A stretch of DNA of 64,000 nt from Arthrobacter sp. 24S4-2 (GCF_005280255.1 NZ_CP040018.1:4526001-4590000), one strand, 5' to 3'; shown: positions 27,914 through 36,596, counted from the first letter of the stretch. Numbers and translations are program-made. The notes: generated from the letters alone by a model not told the origin.

Positions 27914-28297
27914 CTAGCCGGCCGAGGAGAACCAGACGACGTGGGGTTCGCGCCTGGGAGCGCGCGGAGCCGTGGCCCGCTCTCCCCGGACGACTTTTTC
28001 CACGTGGCCGGTTTCAGTAAGGACAGCTTCAGTGCAGACAGCCTCCGTGCGGAGGGCGTCAGCGCGGACAGCTTCAGCAGGGACGGTCCTTGCAACCCGG
28101 ACTATTTCCAGGGCCTCCACGTCCAGGAGCTTGCGTGCCCCGGTCCGTGAGTCCACAATCCAGAACAGGTCCGTTGACGGGATTGTTTCGGCCACGCGTC
28201 CGCGGTGGAACAGACGCCCTTTGTGCCAGGCCTCGATTTCCTCACCGGCCGACAACTCCGAACAAGTCCGGACGTTTGAATTCGTGCCTGCATCCAT
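27914..28297 (-). CDS. Small conserved-type hypothetical protein with pentapeptide repeats
   Basis: A 127-residue protein of unknown function. The start is well supported by GGGAGGGG seven bases upstream. The N-terminal half (EIEAWHKGRLFHRGRVAETI, FWIVDSRTGARKLLDVEALE) looks like a compact beta-rich domain. The C-terminal half carries five 15-bp repeats giving units such as AVRAD, ALRTE, AVCTE, AVLTE, then a basic tail. Frames on the opposite strand are open through the repeats but lack start signals. Monocistronic and convergent with the SulP gene. Confidence 0.65.
   Translation of the reverse strand: MDAGTNSNVRTCSELSAGEEIEAWHKGRLFHRGRVAETIPSTDLFWIVDSRTGARKLLDVEALEIVRVARTVPAEAVRADALRTEAVCTEAVLTETGHVEKVVRGERATAPRAPRREPHVVWFSSAG
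28010..28084 (-). repeat. Five 15-bp tandem repeats within the small protein
   Basis: Units such as AGCTTCAGTGCAGAC, AGCCTCCGTGCGGAG and AGCTTCAGCAGGGAC repeat with 15-bp period and keep the reading frame. Confidence 0.75.
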
Positions 28298-28494
28298 AAT
28301 GAGCCCCTCCCCTAGCGCTGTATCAGCTGATTCCAGTTATCAGGACAGACCGGCAATCACCCTGGGATCAGCATCCCCCTGCAAGATTGCAGCAACGTTT
28401 CCGTAGGGTGATTTTCCTGTGTCGCCTGCCAGCCCGCCCACCGGCCGGGCAAGTGACCGCCCGGCTGACGGTTGGCTGGCACCACCAGCAATAG

Positions 28495-29964
28495 CTAGGG
28501 CAGCACCAGCACGCCGTCAACGCGGCGCGGGATGCCCAGCGGGTTGGCCTCCCGCAGCGCCGGGTGCAGCACCGTTTCGGGAGCGTCCTGGTAGGCGACT
28601 GGCCGCTGGAAGCGCCGCACCGCCGTCGCCCCCACCGAGGTGAACAGTGAGGTGGTGGCCGGGTACGGGCCGCCGTGCTGCTGGGCCCAGTTCACGGCAA
28701 CACCCGTGGGCCAGCCGTCGAACAGCACGCGTCCGGCCAGGCCGGACAGCTGCTCCACCAGCGCGGTCACGTCCTCGCCCGGCTGGGCATGGACGGTGGC
28801 CGTCAGGCTGCCGGGCACCAGGGCAAGCGCCTCGCTCAGCTCGTCCGCTCCCGAGCACTCGATCAGCAGTGTGGTGGGGCCGAAGCACTCCTCCAGCAGC
28901 TGGTCCGGGCTCTCCAGCACGTTGGCGGCGGTCGACGTGAAGATCACCGGCGCCGCTCCGTTCAGCGTGGCGTCCTGGTCAACCGAACCGCTGACAACGT
29001 CGACGGCAGGCTGTCCCGCCGCCGTACGCAGTGCAGCCACCGCCCGTAGTCCGTCCGGGTACGCATCGGAAATGCGCTCGGTCAGCATGGGGGCCGGGGC
29101 CTTGTCCTTGGCGGCTTCGGCCAGCAGTGCCGGGAAGTCGGTGCCGGCCGGGATGAAGGCCAGCCCCGGCTTGGTGCAGAACTGCCCGGCGCCCAGGGTG
29201 AAGGACCCCGCGAGGCCTGCGGCCAGCTCGCCGGCACGGGCCTTCAACGCCTCGGCAGTGATCACTACGGGGTTGAGGCTGCCCAGTTCGCCGTAGAACG
29301 GAATGGGCTCGGGCCGGGACACGGCGAGGTCGAACAGTGCCCGGCCGCCGGGAATTGACCCGGTGAAGCCCACGGCCTTGATGGCGGGATCCTGCACCAG
29401 TGCGGTACCGGCATCCCGGCCGCTGACCAGGGCGAAGATGCCCGCCGGTGCACCGGCAGCGGTCAGTGCCTCGGTGACGATTTCCGCCGTCCGCTCGGAC
29501 AGGCGGAGGTGGCCGGAGTGCGCCTTCACAATGACGGAACAGCCGACGGCGAGCGCCGACGCTGTGTCGCCGCCGGCCACCGAGAAAGCGAACGGGAAGT
29601 TCGACGCCGAGAACACCGCCACCGGCCCGATCGGCTTCAACAGCCGCCGCAGGTCAGGTTTCGGCGGAGTCGCGGACGGATCGGCGTGGTCGATGACCGC
29701 TTCAAGGTAGGAGCCTTCGGTAATCACCCCGGCGAAGAGCCGCAGCTGTCCGGTGGTGCGGGCTACCTCGCCGGTGAGCCGTGCGGCACCCAGCCGGGTT
29801 TCCGAATCGGCGATGGCCACCACTTCCGTCACGTTGGCGTCCAGCGCATCGGCGACGGCGTTCAGCCAGGCGGCCCGTTCGACGTCGGACGCGGCTGCAG
29901 CGGCTTTGGCCGCCTTGGTAGCGGCGGCGGTAAGGGCGGTGAGCTCAAGGGTTGCTATGGTCAC
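28495..29964 (-). CDS. Aldehyde dehydrogenase, alpha-ketoglutarate semialdehyde (2,5-dioxovalerate) type
   Basis: A 489-residue NAD(P)-dependent dehydrogenase predicted to oxidise 2,5-dioxopentanoate to 2-oxoglutarate, the last step of oxidative hexuronate or pentose catabolism. Motifs: VFSASNFPFAFSVAGGDTAS with the oxyanion asparagine, FYGELGSLNPVVI with the general-base glutamate, and GSFTLGAGQFCTKPGL with the catalytic cysteine. This pattern and the relaxed C-terminal half are typical of the type III KGSADH group. The GTG start follows AGGA and overlaps the upstream stop by four bases. Last gene of the operon that includes kdgD, whose product is its expected substrate, which strengthens the assignment. 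Confidence 0.85.
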   Translation of the reverse strand: MTIATLELTALTAAATKAAKAAAAASDVERAAWLNAVADALDANVTEVVAIADSETRLGAARLTGEVARTTGQLRLFAGVITEGSYLEAVIDHADPSATPPKPDLRRLLKPIGPVAVFSASNFPFAFSVAGGDTASALAVGCSVIVKAHSGHLRLSERTAEIVTEALTAAGAPAGIFALVSGRDAGTALVQDPAIKAVGFTGSIPGGRALFDLAVSRPEPIPFYGELGSLNPVVITAEALKARAGELAAGLAGSFTLGAGQFCTKPGLAFIPAGTDFPALLAEAAKDKAPAPMLTERISDAYPDGLRAVAALRTAAGQPAVDVVSGSVDQDATLNGAAPVIFTSTAANVLESPDQLLEECFGPTTLLIECSGADELSEALALVPGSLTATVHAQPGEDVTALVEQLSGLAGRVLFDGWPTGVAVNWAQQHGGPYPATTSLFTSVGATAVRRFQRPVAYQDAPETVLHPALREANPLGIPRRVDGVLVLP

Positions 29965-31088
29965 AGTGAATTCCTGTTCTGATGATCGGAGGACGGCCCG
30001 CGGAAGGCGAACCCCAGCCCTGGCCGGTCCGTGAGGGTGAGCCGGCTGTCGCGGACCTGCACCGGTGACGGCGCGTCCAGCACGCCGAGCTGTTCAAAGG
30101 AGGCGTCTTCGACGTCCTCCACCAGCGTGGGTTCGGCCATGGTCAGCGCGAGCTGGCCGGAGAGCTCCGGCAGCAGGTGCGGCAGGACCCTGATGCTGTG
30201 AGTGCGGGCCAGCTCCACGATGCGGCGGAAGGGCGTGATGCCGCCGACGCGGATGATATTGGGCTGGATGATGTCCACTGCTCCCGCCTCGATGAAGTCG
30301 CGGAAGCGGTAGATGTTGTGCAGGTTCTCGCCCAGCGCGATGGGCACAGGAGATTGTTGACGCAGCCTGCGGTAGGCCCAGAGGTCGTCCGCCCGGAGGG
30401 GTTCCTCCAGCCATTCGAGGCCGAACTCCCCCAGCACCTCCAGGGCGCGGAACGTGGCGGGCAGGTCCCAGCGCTGGTTGGCGTCGATCATGAGTTTCCG
30501 GTACGGGCCCAGGACCTTGCGGACCGCAGCCACGCGTTCGGCGTCCTCCCGGATGTCCGGCTTGCCCACCTTGATCTTGACGGCGTTGTGCCCGGCCGCC
30601 ACCCAGCGTTCCGCCTGCGCCACCAGCTCCTCGAGGGAATAGTGCAGGTTCACGCCGGAGCCGTACACCTCCACCGAATCCTGGCGCTGTCCCAGCAGCC
30701 CGGTCACCGAGGTCCCGGCGCGGCGGGCCTGCAGGTCCCACAGCGCAAGGTCCACACCGGCCATGGCGATAGTGGTGAGCCCCCCGCCGCCGGCCTCGTG
30801 CAGGCGCTTCCACAGCTGGTCCCACACTCCCTCGGGGTTCGCGTCGAGCCCGGTGATGAAAGGCGCGACGTCGAAATCCAGGAGCGCCCTGACCGCCTGC
30901 GGACCGATGGTGGGGGTCCAGGAGAAACCGTGGCCGGTGCCGCCGTCGTCCGTTTGTATTTCGGTGACGATCACATGGTTTTCCGGTGCCTCCGCACCCC
31001 AGCTCCGCAGCAGCGGAACCGTGAGGATGCGGCTGGAAAGTCCGGTGATCCGGGGCAGCGTCCGCTCTTCGGCAATTGGCGAACCCAC
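29961..31088 (-). CDS. Enolase-superfamily (mandelate racemase/muconate lactonizing) enzyme, likely aldarate dehydratase or lactone cycloisomerase
   Basis: A 375-residue enzyme with the usual capping domain (residues about 10-130) and barrel. The barrel shows KIKVGKPD (catalytic KxK), MIDANQRW, EEPLRADD and GENLHN, supplying the three metal-binding acids, and HLLPELSGQL near the end with a candidate histidine. Between a uronate-dehydrogenase-like SDR, KdgD and KGSADH, the missing step is conversion of an aldarate or aldarolactone to 5-keto-4-deoxyglucarate. Galactarolactone cycloisomerase or glucarate/galactarate dehydratase are therefore the best candidates (inference). The GTG start overlaps the kdgD stop by one base. 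Confidence 0.82.
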   Translation of the reverse strand: MGSPIAEERTLPRITGLSSRILTVPLLRSWGAEAPENHVIVTEIQTDDGGTGHGFSWTPTIGPQAVRALLDFDVAPFITGLDANPEGVWDQLWKRLHEAGGGGLTTIAMAGVDLALWDLQARRAGTSVTGLLGQRQDSVEVYGSGVNLHYSLEELVAQAERWVAAGHNAVKIKVGKPDIREDAERVAAVRKVLGPYRKLMIDANQRWDLPATFRALEVLGEFGLEWLEEPLRADDLWAYRRLRQQSPVPIALGENLHNIYRFRDFIEAGAVDIIQPNIIRVGGITPFRRIVELARTHSIRVLPHLLPELSGQLALTMAEPTLVEDVEDASFEQLGVLDAPSPVQVRDSRLTLTDRPGLGFAFRGPSSDHQNRNSL

Positions 31089-31993
31089 TAGCGGCCGGCC
31101 AGCTCGTAGCCCTTGGCCAGGATGGACTTGAGCTGGACCAGCTGTTCCTCGGTGGGGTCAACCAGCGGGGCGCGGACCGAACCAACCGGCAGGCCCGCCA
31201 GTCGCAGCCCGGCCTTGATCAGGGAGACGCCAAACCCGGGGGTCTGGTCGCGGAGGCGGACCAGCGGTGCGTAGAAGCCTTCCAGCAGGGCGTGCCGGCG
31301 GTCCTCATCTCCGGAGATGTAGGCGTCGTAGTAGGCCTTGGCGATTTCCGGTGCCATGGCGAACGCGGCCGAGGAGTAGAGCGGGATGCCGAGGCCTCGG
31401 TAGGCGCCCTGGGTCAGTTCCGCGGTGAGCAGGCCGTTGAAGAGCAGGAAGTCTTCGCGGCCGGTGGCTTTGATGGCGCTGACGATTTCCTGGGCCAGGC
31501 CAACGTCGCCCAGACCGTCCTTGAAGCCGATCACCTTGGGGTTGGCCGCCAGACGGGTCATGGAAGCGGCCGTGTACTTGGCGTTGCCGCGGTGGTAGAC
31601 GATCACAGGCAGGCTGCTGGCCGCGGCCACCGCCTCGATGTAGGCCACGAGGCCATCGGTGGGGCCGGTTACGAGGTACGGCGGCAGGACCAGGAGGGCG
31701 TCCGCCCCGGCTTCCTCGGCCACCCGGGCGGCGGCGAGCGCGTGGCCCAGCGGTCCGCCGGCACCGGCAACAACCGGAATCTGACCCGCTACGGCCTCGA
31801 CGGCGGCAGTCACCACGGTGCGCACCTCTTCAATGCTGAGCGCATGGAATTCGCCGGTGCCGCAGGCGGGGAACACCCCGCCCGGGCCGTATGGCAGTCG
31901 GGAGGTGATGTGTTCCTTGAGGATGTCCACATCCACGTGCCCTTCCGGGGTGAAGGGTGTGACGGGGAAGAACAGTACGCCGTCGAATTTCAT
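31088..31993 (-). CDS. kdgD: 5-dehydro-4-deoxyglucarate dehydratase
   Basis: A 301-residue member of the dihydrodipicolinate synthase superfamily. It converts 5-keto-4-deoxyglucarate to 2,5-dioxopentanoate with loss of water and CO2. The barrel starts MKFDGVLFFPVTPFTPEG; GGVFPACGTGEFHALSIEE replaces the classical GTTGE-type loop as in KdgD. The Schiff-base lysine is in VIGFKDGLGD and the assisting tyrosine in PVIVYHRGN. The C-terminus PLVDPTEEQLVQLKSIL is characteristic. It overlaps the SDR stop by four bases and shares one base with the next gene, so this operon is tightly coupled. Confidence 0.9.
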   Translation of the reverse strand: MKFDGVLFFPVTPFTPEGHVDVDILKEHITSRLPYGPGGVFPACGTGEFHALSIEEVRTVVTAAVEAVAGQIPVVAGAGGPLGHALAAARVAEEAGADALLVLPPYLVTGPTDGLVAYIEAVAAASSLPVIVYHRGNAKYTAASMTRLAANPKVIGFKDGLGDVGLAQEIVSAIKATGREDFLLFNGLLTAELTQGAYRGLGIPLYSSAAFAMAPEIAKAYYDAYISGDEDRRHALLEGFYAPLVRLRDQTPGFGVSLIKAGLRLAGLPVGSVRAPLVDPTEEQLVQLKSILAKGYELAGR

Positions 31994-32967
31994 GGGGTCT
32001 CCTTGGATCCTGTGCCGGCCGCGACCAGCGCGGCAGGGGTCTCGTCGTTGAGGGGTCCTGCGGTGTGCGGCCGGGCCAGTTCGGTCCGCCAGCTGCGTTT
32101 GGGCTCCCAGCCCAGCAGCTCGCGGGCCTTGGCGATCGAAAATGCCGGACTGGCTCCCGTAAGTCCGGCGGCCAGCTCCGAACTGCCGGGAAGGAACTGC
32201 GGCAGCAGTTCCGCAAGCGGCGCGGTGGCCAGGGCGTCGGCGGCCCCCACGAAGAAGGTCTGGCCGTTGGGGATGGTGTCCATCTTTGCCAGCAGCAGGT
32301 CCAGGAAGTCAGCCACATCCCGTGCGTCCACGTAGTTGAAGAGCGCCGGGGCGGACAGGGCGGGATCGGCCAGCCGTTCGCGGACGGTGTGGCCCTGCTG
32401 GGTGGGCGCGCCCGCCCATTCCTCCGGTGAAATCACGTAGCAGGGCCGGAAGGCCGCGTAGCGGATGGCGTCCCCCTGGGCGGCGGCGAACATCCGCACG
32501 GTCTGTTCGGCAATGAGCTTGGACAGTGCGTAGGCGTTCCAGGGCCGCGGAGTTGCCTCCTCGTCCACCGGGAAGCTGTCCGGCAGCCAGCCTGCGGGCG
32601 AGCCATAGCCGAGGACGGTGGGGCTGCTGGCCGTGATGATCCTGCCGATGCGCAGTTCCGTCGCCGCGCTGATGACCGCGTACGCCAGCCTCGTGTTGGT
32701 GCTGAGGATGACGTCCTCCGGCGCGCTGAAGGGTACGGCGATCGCCGCAAGGTGGACGACGGCGTCGGGCGCTGTTTCCCGCAGGAGGCGCAGGGCCTCC
32801 CCCGGCGCCAGGAGGTCGGCAGTTTCCTGCTCGACGCCGTCGGGCACCTGCGCGGCCGGCACCGCGTCGCGGTCCACCGAGACGACGTGGTGGCCTGCGG
32901 CGGCGAGGCCGGCAACAACGCTGCGCCCCAGCCGGCCGGAACCGCCGGTGACAAAAATCCTGCTCAT
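31990..32967 (-). CDS. NAD-dependent epimerase/dehydratase family SDR, possibly uronate dehydrogenase
   Basis: An extended SDR of 325 residues. The nucleotide-binding loop is TGGSGRLG and the catalytic pair is in WNAYALSKLIAEQ (YxxxK), with an upstream serine in TASSPTVLGYG. Uronate dehydrogenases (Udh), which oxidise galacturonate or glucuronate to the aldarolactone, are SDRs in such operons but are usually shorter (about 265 residues), so a different sugar dehydrogenase or epimerase remains possible. Gene order (this, kdgD, enolase-type enzyme, KGSADH) supports a pathway entry role. It lies 36 bases after the Gfo/Idh gene and overlaps kdgD. Confidence 0.78.
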   Translation of the reverse strand: MSRIFVTGGSGRLGRSVVAGLAAAGHHVVSVDRDAVPAAQVPDGVEQETADLLAPGEALRLLRETAPDAVVHLAAIAVPFSAPEDVILSTNTRLAYAVISAATELRIGRIITASSPTVLGYGSPAGWLPDSFPVDEEATPRPWNAYALSKLIAEQTVRMFAAAQGDAIRYAAFRPCYVISPEEWAGAPTQQGHTVRERLADPALSAPALFNYVDARDVADFLDLLLAKMDTIPNGQTFFVGAADALATAPLAELLPQFLPGSSELAAGLTGASPAFSIAKARELLGWEPKRSWRTELARPHTAGPLNDETPAALVAAGTGSKETP

Positions 32968-33003
32968 GGTTATCGGGTCCTTATTCGGGTCTGTCGGCGC
33001 AGG

Positions 33004-34458
33004 TCACTGTGCCCGGGTCACTGGGGTTCGGCGGAGGTCGGCGCCGAGTCCCAGGTCCGCGGTGCGGACCGGAAGCCCGGATGCGAGGGACTCGTTGCCG
33101 GCGATGCCGACGGAGACCGAGCGCAGTCCGTCCAGGTAGCCGGAGGGCCGGTCCAGCGGGTCCTCGCCGGGGCCGTTGAAGAGATCGGACAGCAGGAGCT
33201 CGTCGCCGCCGCCGTGGCCGCCTTCGCCGTTGACGATCGGCACCTCGTAGGCTGCCTCCCAGTGGCGCTGCACAATCAGGCGTTCGCCGTTGCGGCGCAC
33301 GGCGTCCTCTTCTTCGACCGGCGTGGCGGAGGGGTCCACCACCGTATTCTTGTCGGTGTTGTTCAGCACCGCAGCACGCTCCACCACTTCAAGTTCGGCC
33401 CGGCCCTCGGTGCCGTTGACGGCCACGCGGTAGCCCTCCCACGGGCTGTGGGCGTTGAGCGAATAGCTGAGGATGGGGCCGCCCTGGTAGTCCACCACCA
33501 GGGCCAGGTTGTCCTCGATGGTGATCCCGGAGGTGAAGACGTCCTGATCGCGGCGGTAGCCGTCGAAGCGCTCGTTTTCGTAGTAGAGCTCACGAAGCTT
33601 GTCGTCCTCGCGCAGGTCCAGCACGAACGGATCCTTCACTGCGTCAGTGCCGGTGTCCTGGGTGCCCCGCTCGGGGCGGGCACCCAGGCCCCGCTCGGCA
33701 GCGTTCTTGTCGCCATAGAATTTCAGGCCGCCGGAAGCGTACACGCGCTCCGGAACATCGTTGATCCACCAGTTCACGAGGTCGAAGTGGTGCGACGCCT
33801 TGTGGATCAGCAGACCGCCCGAGTTCTCCTTTTCACGGTGCCAGCGGCGGAAGTAGTCCGCACCGTGCACTGTGTCCAGGACCCAGCTGAAGTCAATGGA
33901 CGTGACCTTGCCGATCACGCCGCTCTGGATGATTTCCTTGAGCGCGCTGTTGCGCGGCGAGTAGCGGTAGTTGAACGTGACCACCACATTGCGCCCGGTC
34001 CGTGCCACGGCGTCGGTGATCCGGCGGCAGCCATCGGCGTTGATGGTCAGCGGCTTCTCCACCACTACATCCGCGCCGGCCTCGAGGCCCTCCACAATGT
34101 AGTCGGCGTGCGTGTAATCGGGCGTGGTGACCACAACGCGCTCGATTGCGTTGTCCTGGATGAACGCCGTCAGCTGGCCTGGCTCGAAGGACCTGACCGG
34201 CTGGGCCCCGCCGAGTTCCTGGATGAGCTTCCGGTAGTACTCCACGCGGCCCGGGTTGACGTCGGACAGGCCCACCAGTTCTGCCGTGTCGGCGTGCTTG
34301 CCGTAGATCGCCCGGATGTACATTTCGGAACGGCCGCCCGTGCCGATCAATGCGATCCGTGCCCTGTGGACAGCACTGGCGGGAGCAGCTGCGCCGGCTG
34401 TTGTGTCGTCGGCGGTGACGGTGCTGCCTGGATTGACGGTGTTGGCTGTGTTGCCCAT
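33004..34458 (-). CDS. Gfo/Idh/MocA family oxidoreductase
   Basis: A 484-residue NAD(P)-dependent dehydrogenase, first gene of the uronate-type operon. An Ala/Thr-rich N-terminal tail of about 30 residues precedes the fold (RARIALIGTGGRSEMYIRAI). The family EKP motif is in GADVVVEKPLTINADG. A distinctive HKASHHFDLVNWWINDVP segment with paired histidines and an insertion at about 270-300 separate it from the two DUF6807 fusions in this window. Similar proteins are annotated as oxidoreductases of unknown sugar substrate. It diverges from the LacI-type regulator with one palindromic operator between. Confidence 0.87.
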   Translation of the reverse strand: MGNTANTVNPGSTVTADDTTAGAAAPASAVHRARIALIGTGGRSEMYIRAIYGKHADTAELVGLSDVNPGRVEYYRKLIQELGGAQPVRSFEPGQLTAFIQDNAIERVVVTTPDYTHADYIVEGLEAGADVVVEKPLTINADGCRRITDAVARTGRNVVVTFNYRYSPRNSALKEIIQSGVIGKVTSIDFSWVLDTVHGADYFRRWHREKENSGGLLIHKASHHFDLVNWWINDVPERVYASGGLKFYGDKNAAERGLGARPERGTQDTGTDAVKDPFVLDLREDDKLRELYYENERFDGYRRDQDVFTSGITIEDNLALVVDYQGGPILSYSLNAHSPWEGYRVAVNGTEGRAELEVVERAAVLNNTDKNTVVDPSATPVEEEDAVRRNGERLIVQRHWEAAYEVPIVNGEGGHGGGDELLLSDLFNGPGEDPLDRPSGYLDGLRSVSVGIAGNESLASGLPVRTADLGLGADLRRTPVTRAQ

Positions 34459-34529
34459 TGCGGTGTAACCCTTTCGAAAGGCAGGAACGCTGGCCGCTTG
34501 ACGGCCGGTGGCGGTGCCGTGAGAATTAT

Positions 34530-34545
34530 GAGAAAGCGTTTTCTC
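34530..34545. promoter_or_regulatory. LacI-type operator between the regulator and the uronate-type operon
   Basis: GAGAAAGCGTTTTCTC, a near-perfect 16-bp palindrome identical in core to sites at 6627, 17890 and 20285. Its position between divergent genes suggests that the regulator controls both itself and the operon. Confidence 0.75.
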
Positions 34546-34664
34546 GGAGCGTTATAAGCTTTGTATCAAGACTCTGGCGTTCACGTCAACCATCGCTCCG
34601 AACGGGAACGCCCACAGGGGAAGACAAAACGGTGAGGAGTCCGGAGAAGCCCGGAAAGGGCCAC

Positions 34665-35687
34665 ATGGGCAGGAGAGCCACTACCCGGCGAATCGGCATT
34701 GCCGACGTCGCACTCAAGGCTGGCGTTTCACATGCGACGGTGTCGCGTGTCATGAACGGCAACTTCACAGTTGACGCCACTATCGCCGCACGGGTCCGGG
34801 AAGCGGCCACCGAGCTGAACTACCAGCCGAACCCGGTTGGGCGGAGTCTTGCCCTGGGCAAAACGGACACCATCGGCATCGTGGTGCCGGACCTCTCCAA
34901 CCCCACCTTCCAGGCGATCCTCCGCGGCCTCAGCATGGCCGCGGCCCAGGACGGCTATCGCGTCCTGATCGCCGACTCCTCCGAGGTCTCCAGCGAGGAA
35001 GCCATCCTGGCGGGTGAGGCGCGGCGCCGTTGTGACGGCCTGGTGCTGTGCGCGCCGCGCATGAGCGATGCCGAACTGGAGGAGCTGGCACCGTCGCTCC
35101 ACCCCATGGTGCTGATCAACCGCACCACCATGGACACCCAGGCCCCCAGCCTCATGGTGGACTACGGTCAGGGGATCCAGGAACTGGCCGGGCACCTTGT
35201 AGGCCTTGGCCACACCAGGCTGGCTTTCCTGGCCGGGCCCGCACGGAGCGCCTCGAACGCCCTGCGCGTCCTGGGGCTGGACAAGTTCAAGGCATCCCAC
35301 CCGGAAATCGAGCTCCAGATGATCGACGGCGGCTCCAGTTTCGAGGCCGGCCACGAGTCGGCGGACGCGGTCCTGGCCAGCGGGGCCACTGGCGTCCTGG
35401 CCTTCAACGACCTCGTGGCCATGGGCCTGCTCAGCGGGCTCCACGAACGGGGCATCCGGGTCCCGGAGGACATCTCGGTCACCGGTTTCGACGACATCCC
35501 CTTTGCCCGCTACACCACCCCCACGCTCACTACGGCCGCTGTGCCCATCACCGAGCTGGGCCAGCAGGCGTGGCACCGAATGCGCGACCTCATCCGGCAC
35601 GTCCCCTCCGACGCGGGGACCGAAGGGCCCACGGTGTTCCAGCCGCGGTTGGAGACCCGCAGCAGCACGGGACCGGCGAAAGGCTAG
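34665..35687 (+). CDS. LacI-family transcriptional regulator
   Basis: A 340-residue repressor. The start at ATG 34665 (after GAAAGG) places the helix-turn-helix close to the N-terminus (RIGIADVALKAGVSHATVSR), with the hinge-helix segment NPVGRSLALGKTDTIGIVVP joining the periplasmic-binding-like effector domain. Ligand-pocket features such as DLSNPTFQAILRG and GFDDIPFARYTTPTLTT are typical. A GTG at 34632 is an alternative start. The adjacent palindrome and its copies elsewhere make it the probable master regulator of the sugar locus, with induction by an unknown pectin-derived sugar or metabolite (inference). Confidence 0.88.
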   Translation: MGRRATTRRIGIADVALKAGVSHATVSRVMNGNFTVDATIAARVREAATELNYQPNPVGRSLALGKTDTIGIVVPDLSNPTFQAILRGLSMAAAQDGYRVLIADSSEVSSEEAILAGEARRRCDGLVLCAPRMSDAELEELAPSLHPMVLINRTTMDTQAPSLMVDYGQGIQELAGHLVGLGHTRLAFLAGPARSASNALRVLGLDKFKASHPEIELQMIDGGSSFEAGHESADAVLASGATGVLAFNDLVAMGLLSGLHERGIRVPEDISVTGFDDIPFARYTTPTLTTAAVPITELGQQAWHRMRDLIRHVPSDAGTEGPTVFQPRLETRSSTGPAKG

Positions 35688-35739
35688 CCCCCCAGGCCGG
35701 CTCAGGCCGCGGGCGGTAGGTTGTGGGCTGAGGCCGCCG

Positions 35740-35760
35740 GCTGAGGCCCCGGGCCTCAGC
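35740..35760. terminator. Palindromic bidirectional terminator
   Basis: GCTGAGGCCC and GGGCCTCAGC flank a single C, forming a strong GC hairpin between the convergent LacI and TetR genes. Both flanks have further GC-rich self-complementary sequence. Confidence 0.55.
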
Positions 35761-35767
35761 GGCCGGC

Positions 35768-36376
35768 TCAGGCGGCGGGCGGCGCCAACAGCACGTCGAC
35801 GAGCTGCGTCAGGCCATCCGCCATGTCCACACTCTTGTCGTAGAGCCACTGCAGCTGCAGGCCGTCGAAGGCTGCCACCACCAGCCGGGCGAGCATCGTG
35901 GCAGGCACGTCCGTGCGCACTTCGCGTGCCGCCTGGCGCCGGGCGATGTCCTGGGCGAGCTCCTCCACCACCTGGGCGTAGCGGTCCTGGAAGTACGCGT
36001 GGGAGTCATGCCCGGGATGATTCGCGGTGGCCGAGGCCACGGCATAAAGGGTCGTCAGGCCCGGCTCCTGGCGGTTCCGCTCGGCGATCGGCGCCAACAG
36101 CCGGAGGCCTACTTCCTCCTGGTCGCTGGCGGCCAGGCCGCGCCGGTCCCGCTCAGCAAGGACCGCCGTCAGCAACTCCTGCTTGCCCCGGAAGTAATGG
36201 AACAGCGTTGCTTCCTTCACGCCGACCAGCTCGGCCACCCGTTTGAGCGCCGTACCCTCGAAGCCTTCCGTGGCAAAAACATCCGTGGCCGTCTGGATTA
36301 TTTGTTCTCTGCGCTCCGCCCCTTTTGCGTAAGGGCCGCGTGTCTTGGTCGGTGGCATTGAGTCAGTGTATTTCAC
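35768..36376 (-). CDS. TetR-family transcriptional regulator
   Basis: A 202-residue regulator. The N-terminal DNA-binding part reads ERREQIIQTATDVFATEGFE, then LKRVAELVGVKEATLFHYFRG containing the recognition helix. The C-terminal ligand domain ends LAPPAA. The GTG start at 36376 follows AGGGAACGGA; ATG 36358 is an alternative. The neighbour in the divergent direction is only a glycoside-hydrolase fragment, so this regulator may have lost its ancestral target. Confidence 0.88.
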   Translation of the reverse strand: MKYTDSMPPTKTRGPYAKGAERREQIIQTATDVFATEGFEGTALKRVAELVGVKEATLFHYFRGKQELLTAVLAERDRRGLAASDQEEVGLRLLAPIAERNRQEPGLTTLYAVASATANHPGHDSHAYFQDRYAQVVEELAQDIARRQAAREVRTDVPATMLARLVVAAFDGLQLQWLYDKSVDMADGLTQLVDVLLAPPAA

Positions 36377-36452
36377 TCCGTTCCCTAAAAATCTAGTCAG
36401 ACTTGGTTTTTGTGGATACGATGATTGTCAGGACCCAACGGAGGGTCGGCTT

Positions 36453-36596
36453 TTGTCAGGAGGCAGTGCGGCCATCCCGGCGAAGGCGTTCGGGCATTAC
36501 GACGGCGGCTGGCAGTTCGAGCCGGGCGGGTTCCGGCTGCTGGTGGGCCGGCACGCGGCGCACGATTTCCGGGCGCTGGACATAGAGCTCCGCTGA
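36453..36596 (+). pseudogene. C-terminal remnant of a GH3-type beta-glucosidase
   Basis: The frame ending at 36596 reads AFGHYDGGWQFEPGGFRLLV then GRHAAHDFRALDIEL, which resembles the last 40 residues of the fibronectin-III-like domain that closes GH3 beta-glucosidases. No catalytic region precedes it: only about 90 bases separate it from the TetR start. A GGAGGG with a downstream TTG could initiate a 47-codon peptide, but this is probably a deletion scar. Assignment rests on motif resemblance only. Confidence 0.55.

Noticed and set aside
32752..34557. 601-codon plus-strand frame
   Set aside because: Antisense to the Gfo/Idh gene and the SDR; composition is that of a shadow frame.
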